Assembly (NCBI GenBank): GCA_003248935.1
Contig: QFQF01000005.1
Span: forward strand, 62,001 to 126,000
From: Sphingobium sp.
GTDB lineage: Bacteria > Pseudomonadota > Alphaproteobacteria > Sphingomonadales > Sphingomonadaceae
Reading direction: 5' to 3'
Length of the DNA: 64,000 bases
This document shows, piece by piece, positions 25,690 to 34,753 of the stretch. A program made the position numbers and the translations under genes. How positions within the stretch are numbered: the first letter of the stretch is position 1; each line of letters begins with the position of its first letter. Below the pieces are notes generated by a model. That model was given only the letters and a program-made list of their open reading frames with translations. It was not told the origin of the DNA and did not search any database.

Positions 25690-27029
25690 GGGTGATGCGC
25701 AAGGCATTGAGCCGCCGGACCGTCCTGCGCGGGATCGGCACGACGATGGCGCTGCCTTTCCTGGAGGCGATGATGCCGAGCGCGAAAGCCGCCGACATCG
25801 CCGCCCGCCCCAAGCGCCTTCAGGTCTTCTATTCGCCCAACGGCATGATGATGGACAGTTTCGCGCCGAAGGCGGCGACGGGCATGGATTTCGTCCTGCC
25901 TTCGACGCTGGAGCCTCTGGCACCATTGCGCGACCGGATCACCGTCATCCGCGGGCTTGGCCACCCGATGGCGGCGGCGATGGGCGACCGGCCGGCCGGG
26001 CATGGCCGGTCCTGCCCCGCCTTTCTGACCGGCACCCACGTCAAGCAGACAGAGGGGACGGACATCCGCTGCGCCGTCTCCGCCGATCAGGTCTTTGCCA
26101 ATCATGTCGGGGATGCGACCCAACTCAGTTCGCTCGAACTTGGCATCGATCCGGCCAGCCTGCTGGGAAGCTGCGACATCGGCTACAGTTGCGCCTATAC
26201 CAACGGCATTTCCTGGCGGAGCCCGACCGTACCGTTGCCGGTCACGGCCAATCCCCGCGACCTGTTCGAACGGCTGTTTGGCGATGGCGACGCTCTCGAC
26301 GAGGCAAGCCGCCGCGCGCAGTTGCGGCGGCAGACCAGCATCCTCGATTTCGTGAAGGATGATGCCGCCCGGCTTTCCGGACAGCTGGGCGCAGAGGACA
26401 TGCGCAAGCTCGACGAATATATGGAAGCGACGCGCGATGTGGAGAAGCGCATCCAGCGCGCCGTGATGTCGGGCACCGCCGCACAGGCGGGCGGTCTGGA
26501 GCGTCCCGCGGGCATTCCCGAATCCTTCGACGCGCATGTGCGACTGATGATCGATCTTCAGGTACTGGCGATGCAGGCGGACATCACCCGCGTCGGCAGC
26601 TTCATGATCGGACGCGAACTGAGCAACCGCACCTATCCGGAGATCGGCGTTCCGGATTCGCACCACATGCTGAGCCACCACGGCAGCAATCCCGAGAAGA
26701 TCGTGAAGCTCGCGCGGATCAACCGCTATCACATGGAGTATTTCGCTTACTATCTGCGCCGCATGCAGGAAACCAGGGACGGCGAGGGATCGTTGCTCGA
26801 CCGGACGCTGGTGCTGCGCGGATCGGCGTTCGGCGACCCCAACGAGCATGATCATATGGACCTGCCGGTGATCGTCGCGGGCGGCCTCGTGAGGGGCAAT
26901 CGCAGCATCACCGTCGCCTATGGCACGACCATGTCCAACCTGTTGCTGGCCGCCCTCAACATCCTCGACGTGCCAGCGACATCGTTCGGCGACAGCACCG
27001 GCCCGCTCAGCGAGCTTACCGATGCCTAG
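25686..27029 (+). CDS. DUF1552 protein with Tat signal
   Basis: A 447-residue protein with a twin-arginine signal (SRRTVLRGIGTTMALPFLEA, residues 9-28), so it is folded before export to the periplasm. The mature part matches DUF1552: KRLQVFYSPNGMMMDSF, then HGRSCPAFLTGTH, PDSHHMLSHHG and a C-terminal FGDPNEHDHMDLPVIVAGG. DUF1552 and DUF1501 proteins are thought to share the alkaline-phosphatase fold, but I do not know their reaction. The start overlaps the DUF1592 stop, and its own end overlaps the ankyrin gene by 8 bases, so the three are translated together. Confidence 0.85.
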   Translation: MRVMRKALSRRTVLRGIGTTMALPFLEAMMPSAKAADIAARPKRLQVFYSPNGMMMDSFAPKAATGMDFVLPSTLEPLAPLRDRITVIRGLGHPMAAAMGDRPAGHGRSCPAFLTGTHVKQTEGTDIRCAVSADQVFANHVGDATQLSSLELGIDPASLLGSCDIGYSCAYTNGISWRSPTVPLPVTANPRDLFERLFGDGDALDEASRRAQLRRQTSILDFVKDDAARLSGQLGAEDMRKLDEYMEATRDVEKRIQRAVMSGTAAQAGGLERPAGIPESFDAHVRLMIDLQVLAMQADITRVGSFMIGRELSNRTYPEIGVPDSHHMLSHHGSNPEKIVKLARINRYHMEYFAYYLRRMQETRDGEGSLLDRTLVLRGSAFGDPNEHDHMDLPVIVAGGLVRGNRSITVAYGTTMSNLLLAALNILDVPATSFGDSTGPLSELTDA

Positions 27030-28395
27030 GGGGCTGCGCCTCGCCTGCGCGCTTGCGGCAGCCAGCCTCTGCTGCAACGGCGTTCAGGCCCGTGCCATGG
27101 CTGAGGCGCAGGATGCGCTGGCAAACGCAATCACCGCGAACGACATCGGCGCAGCAGAGGCCGCCCTCTCGCAAGGCGCCGATCCCGACCGGACACTCGC
27201 CTTCGGAGCGACACCACTCGCCTGGGCCGTCAACACGCAGAACCCGGCCATGGTGGAAACCCTGCTGGCGGCCGGAGCGAAACCGGACGGTGCCGACATC
27301 GACGGCGTGACGCCGCTGTCGCTGGCATGCGAACTGGGCAATGCGGAGATCGTCATCCACTTGCTCGACGCCCATGCCAAGGTGCGTACGCGAACGCCGG
27401 ACGGCATCACGCCGCTCGCCATTTGCGCGCGCTATGGCCCGGCCAAGGCAGTCGAACGGATGCTTGCCGAAGGCGCAAGCGTGGACAGCGTCGATGCGAG
27501 AGGTCAGACACCCCTGATGTGGGCGGCTGCGTCGGGACGGACGGACGCGATGGCACTGCTGCTGAAAGCGGGAGCCGGTATAAACCGGACGACGAAGGCA
27601 GGTTTCACGCCGCTGTTCTTCGCGATCAAGAGCGGCATGCCCGCCGCCGCGCAGATGCTGGTCGCGGCCGGTGCGAAAACCGACCATCGCGGCCCAGAGG
27701 GCACGAGCGCGGCACAACTCGCCGTTTACCAGCATAATTACCCCGCTGCTGCACTGATGGTCGAGCGTGGCGCCGACCTTGCCGAGCGGGACCGTAACGG
27801 TAATCAACTACTGCACGCAGCGGCGGCCGGTGGCGATGTCATGCTTGTCGACCTGCTGCTGGCAAAGGGCGCCGATCCCAATGCCCTGACCGGCGCATCC
27901 CGCATCACCTGGGTGACGGAGGCGAATTTCGGTCAGCCGCCGCCGCCCGTTCCGCCGACGACGCCGTTGCTGTCCGCTGCCGCGGCGGGAAAAGCGGAGG
28001 CGATGAAGCATCTGGTCTCCGCCAGAGCCAATCCCCGCTTCGTGGCGGCGGATGGCGTCAATGTCGTGCTGGCGGCAGCACAGGGCGGCAACGCGGCCGC
28101 GCTCGATTATGCCCTCACGCTTTCCCCGGACGCCAACGTCACCAACGCCAACGGGGCGACGCCGCTGCACCTGTTGATCGGCGGCGGCCTCCAGCCCGAA
28201 CTCGAACCGATGCTCCGCCTGCTCGCCGCCCACGGTGCGCGCATCGATATCCCCAACAAGCGCGGGACCACGGCGGCACAGATGGCCGACAACGGCCTGA
28301 CCGAGGTCAAGGCCATCTTCCGTGCCGTCTTTCCCGCCTCCGCCAGCCCGCGCATGGCGGATGCGGGGAGGCCGGCCGTTTCCTCAAACAACTGA
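27022..28395 (+). CDS. Exported ankyrin-repeat protein
   Basis: A 457-residue protein made almost entirely of ankyrin repeats (about 11, for example GATPLAWAVNTQNPAMVETLLAAGA and GQTPLMWAAASGRTDAMALLLKAGA) behind a signal peptide (MPRGLRLACALAAASLCCNGVQA). Repeats of this kind mediate protein contacts. It probably scaffolds or sequesters the neighbouring DUF1592/DUF1552 proteins in the periplasm (inference). The ATG at 27022 lies within the DUF1552 gene. The frame extends further upstream, but only as a shadow. Confidence 0.85.
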   Translation: MPRGLRLACALAAASLCCNGVQARAMAEAQDALANAITANDIGAAEAALSQGADPDRTLAFGATPLAWAVNTQNPAMVETLLAAGAKPDGADIDGVTPLSLACELGNAEIVIHLLDAHAKVRTRTPDGITPLAICARYGPAKAVERMLAEGASVDSVDARGQTPLMWAAASGRTDAMALLLKAGAGINRTTKAGFTPLFFAIKSGMPAAAQMLVAAGAKTDHRGPEGTSAAQLAVYQHNYPAAALMVERGADLAERDRNGNQLLHAAAAGGDVMLVDLLLAKGADPNALTGASRITWVTEANFGQPPPPVPPTTPLLSAAAAGKAEAMKHLVSARANPRFVAADGVNVVLAAAQGGNAAALDYALTLSPDANVTNANGATPLHLLIGGGLQPELEPMLRLLAAHGARIDIPNKRGTTAAQMADNGLTEVKAIFRAVFPASASPRMADAGRPAVSSNN

Positions 28396-28424
28396 CCCTT
28401 CAACCATCCGGATCGAACCGAACC

Positions 28425-28910
28425 ATGCCGACATGCACCTTCAAAACCCTGACTATCGGCGCCATCACGCTGACCGCGACTGCGCTGGCGGGCTCGCTGG
28501 CCGCCGCGCCGACGGCAGGCCCCTCGCCCCAGGCGGCGATCGCCGCGCGGCAGGCGGGTTACAAGAAAATGGGCGCGGCGATGAAACTGATCAACGACCA
28601 GCTCAAGACCGACGCTCCGGCGAAGGCGGCAATGGCCACCGCCGCGCAGACCATCGCGACCACGGCCCAGCAGCAGCCCAGGCTGTTCCCGGCGGGCAGC
28701 GGGCCGGGCGGCAGCGTCCATACCGATGCCCTTGCCAGTATCTGGACCGACCGCGCGACCTTCGATGGTCAGATGAACAAGCTGCTGGTCGAATCGCGCA
28801 AGCTGGTGACGGTCATGAACGGCGGCAATATCGACGCGATCCGTGCGCAGGCGAAGCTGACCGGTGGCACCTGCGCGGGATGCCATCGCCAGTTCCGCGC
28901 CGACAACTGA
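28425..28910 (+). CDS. Cytochrome c' / c556 family protein
   Basis: A 161-residue periplasmic four-helix-bundle c-type cytochrome. It has a signal peptide (cleavage near SLAAAPTA), a methionine-bearing first helix (YKKMGAAMK) and the haem motif CAGCH close to the C-terminus (CAGCHRQFRADN), as in cytochromes c' and c556. It follows the ankyrin gene by 29 bases and precedes the b-type cytochrome by 18 bases. It is probably an electron carrier between the b561 protein and the DUF1592 haem protein, which is inference from the operon. Confidence 0.88.
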   Translation: MPTCTFKTLTIGAITLTATALAGSLAAAPTAGPSPQAAIAARQAGYKKMGAAMKLINDQLKTDAPAKAAMATAAQTIATTAQQQPRLFPAGSGPGGSVHTDALASIWTDRATFDGQMNKLLVESRKLVTVMNGGNIDAIRAQAKLTGGTCAGCHRQFRADN

Positions 28911-28928
28911 CGGGAGGATATAACCAGC

Positions 28929-29621
28929 ATGCACGGTGCCCCCACAGCCGACGCCCGGACGCATCGCGTCCGCATATGGGATCTGCCCGTGCGGCTGTTC
29001 CACTGGCTGCTTGTCGCCCTGCTCGCCTTTTCCTGGTGGAGCGGCGAACAGCATGAGATGGAGTGGCACCGGATGTCCGGCTACGCCATCCTCGCGTTGC
29101 TGATCTTTCGCATCTACTGGGGTTTCGTCGGCGGACGCACGGCGCGTTTCGTCCGGTTCGTGCGAGGACCGCGCGCGTTGATCACCTACGCCCGGTCGAT
29201 CATCGGCGGTCGCCATGTGGCGGCGGACGGGCACAACCCGATCGGCGGCTGGAGCGTGTTGCTGATGCTCGGCACACTGACCACCATGGTCGTCGCGGGC
29301 CTGTTCGCGGTCGATATCGACGGCCTCGAGTCCGGACCGCTGTCCGATTACGTCAGCTTCGATCAGGGGCGCATCGCCGCCGAGGCCCATGGCGTGATCT
29401 TCAACCTGCTGCTCGCTCTCATCGCCCTGCACGTCGCGGCGGTTCTCTTCTATCTTCTGGGTCTGCGCCAGAACCTGATCGCACCGATGCTGCACGGCGG
29501 CCGGGTCGCCGGACGAACCCATGCATCCGATGAACTCGGTGCATCGCCATGGAGGGCGTTGATCGGCATCGCCGTGGCAGCGCTGTGCACCTATGCGGTG
29601 GCACGCGGCTTCCGCTTTTAG
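28929..29621 (+). CDS. Cytochrome b561 family membrane protein
   Basis: A 230-residue inner-membrane di-haem cytochrome with four main membrane segments and probable haem ligands in VRLFHW (residue about 26), WHRMSG, EAHGV and ALHVA. A fifth hydrophobic segment ends the protein (WRALIGIAVAALCTYAV). Such proteins pass electrons from quinol to periplasmic cytochromes c. It is the last gene of the operon and ends 7 bases from the converging LysR gene. Confidence 0.88.
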   Translation: MHGAPTADARTHRVRIWDLPVRLFHWLLVALLAFSWWSGEQHEMEWHRMSGYAILALLIFRIYWGFVGGRTARFVRFVRGPRALITYARSIIGGRHVAADGHNPIGGWSVLLMLGTLTTMVVAGLFAVDIDGLESGPLSDYVSFDQGRIAAEAHGVIFNLLLALIALHVAAVLFYLLGLRQNLIAPMLHGGRVAGRTHASDELGASPWRALIGIAVAALCTYAVARGFRF

Positions 29622-29628
29622 CCCGCTT

Positions 29629-30594
29629 CTATATTACTGGCTCAGCGGTCGGTTCCATCGAAGCCGGATACCCAAGCTGGGCAAAGCCGTTCTCCAGTTC
29701 TGCCAGGACGATGCTCGCCGCATAGGGCGGCGTCCGCGCCGCCGCTGTGCACAGAGCCAGCGTCATCGGCCGCAGGATGGGATCGGATATGCGGGTGAAG
29801 GACAGCAGCCCGCGCTTCACCTCCGTGATGACGTCGAGCGAAGTGAGTACGCCGATCCCGACCTCCTGAAGCACCAGAGACGTGATCATCTGCACATTGT
29901 CCGACGTCACCGCCTTTTCAGGCGCCACGCCGGTCGTCCCTTCCAGCACCGCGACCTGCTGACAGACGGCCAGCGGCTCGGCCGGGACGATCAGGGCCGA
30001 CCCCACCGCCTCGGAGAAACGCGCCTCGGCCCGTTGCCCCAGCGGATGACCGGCCGGCGTTATGAAACCCAGCACGACTTCCACGAAGGAGCGCACGGAC
30101 AGGTCGCGATAGGACTGCGGCTCGAACAGGATACCGAAATCCACTTCTCCGCGCGCAATCGCAGTGCGGACCTGATCATTTTCCAGAACCCGCACGCCGA
30201 TCGTGATCCCGGGATAGCGTGTCTTCAGCGCCTGAATGGCGGACGGAATATAGCCCTTTGCCAGTGCGTCGATGATCGCGATATCGACATGGCCGCGCTT
30301 GAGCCCGCGCAGATCCTCGATCTGGGCCCGGACGTCGATCAGATTCTTCTGCCAACGCAGACCCGCCGCCATCATGATCTCGCCCGCCGCCGTCAGGCGA
30401 AGGCCGGTCGGCAACCGCTCGAACAGCGGCATGCCGAGATCCTTCTCGACGTTCAGTATCTGACGATCGATGGCGGACGCGGACACGTTGATCTCGTCGG
30501 CCGCCTTGCGGATGGACCCGAGACGGCCAACGGCCATGAAATAGCGAAGGAAACGGGAAAAGACCGGCACGCCCCACTCTATTTTTTGCAACAC
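29629..30594 (-). CDS. LysR-type regulator, divergent from the purine locus
   Basis: A 321-residue LysR protein with an N-terminal helix-turn-helix (FLRYFMAVGRLGSIRKAADEINVSASAIDRQILNVEKDLGMPLFERL) and an effector domain. The start used is a GTG at 30594 with only a weak upstream site. A GTG nine codons later (at 30570) is an alternative that would also keep the whole helix-turn-helix. It is divergent from the TonB receptor gene across a 430-base gap, so it is the likely regulator of the purine genes that follow. The effector is unknown. Confidence 0.88.
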   Translation of the reverse strand: MLQKIEWGVPVFSRFLRYFMAVGRLGSIRKAADEINVSASAIDRQILNVEKDLGMPLFERLPTGLRLTAAGEIMMAAGLRWQKNLIDVRAQIEDLRGLKRGHVDIAIIDALAKGYIPSAIQALKTRYPGITIGVRVLENDQVRTAIARGEVDFGILFEPQSYRDLSVRSFVEVVLGFITPAGHPLGQRAEARFSEAVGSALIVPAEPLAVCQQVAVLEGTTGVAPEKAVTSDNVQMITSLVLQEVGIGVLTSLDVITEVKRGLLSFTRISDPILRPMTLALCTAAARTPPYAASIVLAELENGFAQLGYPASMEPTAEPVI

Positions 30595-31024
30595 CCCGTC
30601 AAGTTCATTGCATTTGATCGCATCAGGTCAAGCCCTTAATTGAAAAGAAAGAGATATCCTCTGCCGGGGGCTGTGATTTGGGGAATTTCGGGGGCGAATC
30701 CAACATACGATGTCTGTTTCGGGCCTATCGCCCGGCCAGCCGGCATGGTGCGTTGCAATCGACTCGGGATGCAGCCGGTGAAGGCGAAGCGTCGAAGGCC
30801 CGTGGGCTTGCCTGCGCACCAGCGACATCATTCAACCATCAGCAATCGCGCGCGATAATGGCGCGTGGGTTCGTTTGGGCCGGGAGGACAACGGCCGACG
30901 CTGAATGACGTCGGCATCGCAGATCCAACGATAAAAGTAACGGGGAGAGGCAGGCTCGGGCATTTTTTGACCGGCAGTGCCTTAAAAACATACTGGGCTC
31001 TGCCGCCATCAAGGGGGAAATACG
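30595..31024. other. 430-base region between lysR and TonB receptor
   Basis: No gene is supported here. The LysR-proximal end has TGCAA (30587-30591) and TTGCA (30608-30612), a loose inverted pair that could be a LysR site. The receptor-proximal end has a promoter (see the next entry) and an AAGGGGG ribosome-binding site just before 31025. The middle, about 30650-30900, shows nothing I can name. Confidence 0.45.
30967..30994 (+). promoter_or_regulatory. Candidate sigma-70-type promoter for the TonB receptor
   Basis: TTGACC (30967-30972), a 16-base spacer and CATACT (30989-30994) give 5/6 and 4/6 matches to the consensus. A start point near 31001 would leave a short leader with AAGGGGG before the ATG at 31025. 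Confidence 0.45.
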
Positions 31025-33496
31025 ATGGCAGGCGTTCGGACTGAAAATCTTGTTACTTGCACCGCGTCGCAGCGGACCATTCTGCGCAAATCTCTCGCTA
31101 CACTCTCGACCGCCCTGCTCTGCTGCACGGCGATGACGACATCCGCGTGGGCACAGGCACCCGCCGACGAGCCGGCCGAGGACGAAATCGTCGTCACCGG
31201 CGCGCTGAACGCCCTGCCGCTGGCGGACGTGGGATCAGTCTTCGGTTTTGAAAAGACGCTGGTCGAAACACCGCGCTCGGCGTCGACGATCAGTTCCGAA
31301 CAGATCGAGCGCTTCGGCATCACCGACATCTATGACCTGGTCGCGCAGTCGCCGGGTACGTTCACCAACTCCTTCTTCGGCGTCGGCGGCGCGCTCGATA
31401 TTCGCGGCACGCCGGGCGAGGTCTATTTCCGCGGCATGCGGCGCCTCGACAATCCGGGCAACTATCCGACACCGATCGGCGCGTCCGAACGCATCGACAT
31501 CGTGCGCGGCCCCGCCTCGCCGATCTACGGTCCGTCCAAGACCGGCGGCTACATGAACTTCGTGCCGAAGTCAGCGCGCGTGAAGGGCGGCTCCTACCTG
31601 TCCAGCCCGGAAGGCGAACTGACCTACACCACGGGCAGTTGGCGCAAGAGCGACCTGAAGGCGGAAATTCGTGGCCCCGGCAAGATCGGCAGCCAGGAAT
31701 TCGGCTACAGCCTGTTTGGCGAGCTGGAGGATTCGGGCAGCTATTACGACAACATGTCGACCAAGCAGACGATCCTGCAGGGCGCGTTCGACACCGACCT
31801 TGCACCCGGCCTCCGCTTCGAGTTCGGCGGCATGTACCAGAACTACAAGGGCCAGCAGAACGGCGGCTGGAACCGCCTGACCCAGGCTTTGGTCGACAAC
31901 GGCACCTACATCACCGGCAGCGCGCAGTCGCTCGACGCCAACGGCGACGGGCAGATGTCGCAGCAGGAGATCAATGCGGCGGTCCCGGGCGGCCTGTCGA
32001 TCTTCGGCGGCTTTGCCTGCGGCGGCGGCGTGTTCGCAAGCTCGATCACCGACGCCTGCTTTACCGGCAGCCCCAACAACCTGCTGAACCTCACCAATGT
32101 CGGCACAACCAAGCTCAGCCGCCGCAAGACGCTGACCGGCAAGGACGACCGCCTCGATAACAAGGGGACCACGGGGTACGCCGACCTGATCTACACCGCC
32201 GACAGCGGCCTGGAGATCAAGAACCAGCTGTTCTACGACAGCTACGAGAACATCAACGAGAATGCCTATGGCTTCTCGCAGTTCCACGACAGCTATGTGA
32301 TCGAAGACAAGATCGTCATTTCCAAGACGTTCGATACCGACGCGGGCAAGTTCGCTTTCCAGGTTTCGCCCTCGATCCGTTACACGAACTTCAAGCACGG
32401 CGAGGACTTCAACTACGAATATTTCCACCGCGTTGACCTGACCGTCGGTTACACCCCGGCCAGCGACCGGCTGCTCTCGACCGAATGCGATTGCGACTAC
32501 ACCAGCTACGTGACGGGTCACTATACCGACGTGGCGTTGGCCGGCCTTGCCGATCTGGCGTTCAACTTCGGCCTCGATGTCACGCTCGGCGCGCGATACG
32601 ATCGCATCAAGGGCGTATCCAACTACAATGTCGCGAAGATGGAAGTCGCGCCCGATTTTGGCGGCGCGTCCGACACCAAGGGGGCCTGGTCCTGGTCGGC
32701 CAGCGCCAGCTATAAGCTGCCGTTCGGCATCATCCCCTATGTCACCGCCGCCCGTCAGTCGGTCGTGATCGCGGGTCAGGGTGCGGAACTCGATCCGGAA
32801 AACCTTGCCGCAGGCACCTGGGTCTCCGCATCGAAGCTTTACGAAGGCGGCATCAAGGGCAGCTTCCTCGACGACAAGCTCTATGCGGCCGTGTCGATGT
32901 ATAAGCAGAAGCGTACCGACTACAGCTCGCAGTCGATCACGGTGAACCAGGCCGTCGAGACCAAGGGACTTGAGGCCGAGTTCCGCTGGGCGGTAGACGA
33001 CCATCTGTTCATCACAGGCGGCTATACGCGCACGAAGGTCTGGAACCTGACCGCGATCGAGGACGGCACGCTGTTCAGCTTCTTCGGCATCGAGGATCTG
33101 GTCAATGTCGCCGACCCCTCGCTCTATCTGGGCGGCCAGCCGATCGGCCTGATCCCGATCACCAGCAAGAGCGATGCCCGCCGCGCGGGTATTCCGACCA
33201 ACCTCTACTCGCTGACGGCCACCTATGCCTTCGACAATGGTCTGGCGTTCAGCGCCAGCGGCGTGAAGGTCGACTCGGTCTATTCTGGCCAGTCGCAGGC
33301 GGTGAAGCTCCCGGCCTACACGAAGATCGACGCATCGATCTCCTATGAGACGGGTCCGTGGCTCGCGCGGGTCGTGGTGAAGAACCTCACGGACAAGAAG
33401 TACTTCCGTGCGAACTTCACCGAACTGTTCGGCAGCACCATCGTTCTGCCGGAAACGCCGCGCAGCTTCCAGGCGTCGCTGACCTACAAGTTCTGA
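31025..33496 (+). CDS. TonB-dependent receptor, probably for purines or nucleosides
   Basis: An 823-residue outer-membrane active transporter. A long basic N-region and signal peptide end near AWAQA, then comes a TonB box (DEIVVTG). The plug domain has DIRGTPGEVYFRGMRR and IDIVRGPASPIYGPSKTGGYMNFVPKSA, and a beta barrel ends in a terminal strand (FQASLTYKF). Inside the barrel region, residues 304-315 read DANGDGQMSQQE, a canonical EF-hand calcium loop, which is unusual for a receptor. A hairpin terminator follows the stop. The substrate is inferred from the downstream permease and deaminase genes, not from the receptor itself. Confidence 0.92.
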   Translation: MAGVRTENLVTCTASQRTILRKSLATLSTALLCCTAMTTSAWAQAPADEPAEDEIVVTGALNALPLADVGSVFGFEKTLVETPRSASTISSEQIERFGITDIYDLVAQSPGTFTNSFFGVGGALDIRGTPGEVYFRGMRRLDNPGNYPTPIGASERIDIVRGPASPIYGPSKTGGYMNFVPKSARVKGGSYLSSPEGELTYTTGSWRKSDLKAEIRGPGKIGSQEFGYSLFGELEDSGSYYDNMSTKQTILQGAFDTDLAPGLRFEFGGMYQNYKGQQNGGWNRLTQALVDNGTYITGSAQSLDANGDGQMSQQEINAAVPGGLSIFGGFACGGGVFASSITDACFTGSPNNLLNLTNVGTTKLSRRKTLTGKDDRLDNKGTTGYADLIYTADSGLEIKNQLFYDSYENINENAYGFSQFHDSYVIEDKIVISKTFDTDAGKFAFQVSPSIRYTNFKHGEDFNYEYFHRVDLTVGYTPASDRLLSTECDCDYTSYVTGHYTDVALAGLADLAFNFGLDVTLGARYDRIKGVSNYNVAKMEVAPDFGGASDTKGAWSWSASASYKLPFGIIPYVTAARQSVVIAGQGAELDPENLAAGTWVSASKLYEGGIKGSFLDDKLYAAVSMYKQKRTDYSSQSITVNQAVETKGLEAEFRWAVDDHLFITGGYTRTKVWNLTAIEDGTLFSFFGIEDLVNVADPSLYLGGQPIGLIPITSKSDARRAGIPTNLYSLTATYAFDNGLAFSASGVKVDSVYSGQSQAVKLPAYTKIDASISYETGPWLARVVVKNLTDKKYFRANFTELFGSTIVLPETPRSFQASLTYKF

Positions 33497-33504
33497 GTTG
33501 ACTG

Positions 33505-33537
33505 GCGGAGGCGTCCGGTTGGCCCGGACGCCTCCGC
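33505..33537 (+). terminator. Strong hairpin after the TonB receptor
   Basis: A perfect 14-bp stem (33505-33518 with 33524-33537) with a 5-base loop, TTGGC, starts 8 bases after the receptor stop. Only a weak T-tract (TTCC) follows, so it may attenuate rather than fully stop transcription into the nucleoside permease gene. Confidence 0.7.
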
Positions 33538-33606
33538 TTCCTCGCTACCCCGGCCCGCATCGTTTCAGAACCGGACGGCCGGTCGATTATGAATGAAAGG
33601 TATCCC

Positions 33607-34713
33607 ATGCGCTTTCCGACGCTCGCCCTGATCTGCGCGAGCGCCGCGCTGTGTTCGGCCGCTGTACCGGCGGTATCGGCGACCGCGCCATCCACGATTG
33701 TCGCAGCCGATTGCCAGCCCGGCGGCTCGTGCGCCCATCCTTTGCCCGTCAAGGTCGTTATCGTGACCTTGTTCGAGATCGGCGAGGATAGCGGCGACGC
33801 GCCCGGAGAGTTCCAGCTCTGGAAGGCCCGGCGAAAGCTCGACACCCGTATTCCGTTTCCGCAGGGCTATCACGACCTCTACTACAACCCGCAGACGCAG
33901 GTACTGGGTATGGTGACCGGCATCGGCACCGCACGGTCTTCGAATGCGATCACCGCCCTCGGCCTCGATCAGCGATTCGACCTCAGCCACGCCTATTTCC
34001 TGGTCGCCGGCATCGCGGGCATCGACCCGCAGGATGCGTCGATCGGCTCGGCCGCATGGGCGCGCTATCTGATCGACGGTGATCTCGCTCACGAAATCGA
34101 CGCGCGCGAGATCCCGAAGGGATGGAAGTCGGGCTATTTCCCGCGCGACCGGAAGGGACCGGACGATCCCCGCCCGCCCGAGCCGCATGGCGAACTGTTT
34201 ACTCTCAACCCCGCCCTCGTCGGATGGGCCTATGCCCTCACGAAAGGCATCCAACTCCCCGACGATCCGGGCATCCGGGCCGAGCGCGAACATTATGTCG
34301 GCTATCCCAATGCCCAGAAGCCGCCCTTCGTCCTGCTAGGCGACCAGGTGTCGGCGATGACCTTCTGGCACGGCAAGCTGATGAACGACTGGGCCAATGA
34401 CTGGGTGCGCTACTGGACGCAGGGCAAGGGCGAGTTCGTCACGTCCGCCATGGAGGATACGGGCGTGATGCAGGCGATGACCTTCCTTGCCCGCACTGGC
34501 CGCGTCGACAGGGACCGCGTTCTCGTTCTGCGCGCCGGCAGCAACTTCACCATGCCCCCGCCCGGCATCTCCGCCTACGACAATCTGCTGCAGGAGAACG
34601 AAGGCTATTCCGGCATGAAGGCGTCCCTGGAGAGCCTGTACACGGTCGGGTCTAAGGTCGTCGACGAACTGCTCGACCATTGGGATCGCTACGAGAAGGC
34701 GCCGCCGCAGTGA
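33607..34713 (+). CDS. Purine nucleoside permease (NUP) family exported protein
   Basis: A 368-residue protein of the NUP family, first described as fungal purine nucleoside permeases. It has a signal peptide (MRFPTLALICASAALCSAAVPAVSA). Family stretches include VKVVIVTLFEIGEDSGDAPGEFQLW, MVTGIGTARSSNAITALGLD, YFLVAGIAGIDP and VLVLRAGSNFTMPPPG. These resemble nucleoside phosphorylase folds, so it may bind or cleave nucleosides in the periplasm rather than transport them. I chose the ATG at 33607, which has GAAAGG in front. It lies between the receptor and the 8-oxoguanine-deaminase-like gene. Confidence 0.85.
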   Translation: MRFPTLALICASAALCSAAVPAVSATAPSTIVAADCQPGGSCAHPLPVKVVIVTLFEIGEDSGDAPGEFQLWKARRKLDTRIPFPQGYHDLYYNPQTQVLGMVTGIGTARSSNAITALGLDQRFDLSHAYFLVAGIAGIDPQDASIGSAAWARYLIDGDLAHEIDAREIPKGWKSGYFPRDRKGPDDPRPPEPHGELFTLNPALVGWAYALTKGIQLPDDPGIRAEREHYVGYPNAQKPPFVLLGDQVSAMTFWHGKLMNDWANDWVRYWTQGKGEFVTSAMEDTGVMQAMTFLARTGRVDRDRVLVLRAGSNFTMPPPGISAYDNLLQENEGYSGMKASLESLYTVGSKVVDELLDHWDRYEKAPPQ

Positions 34714-34753
34714 ACCGGCCGAAGCGCTCCGGATCGGCAGGAGGAGATCGCGG

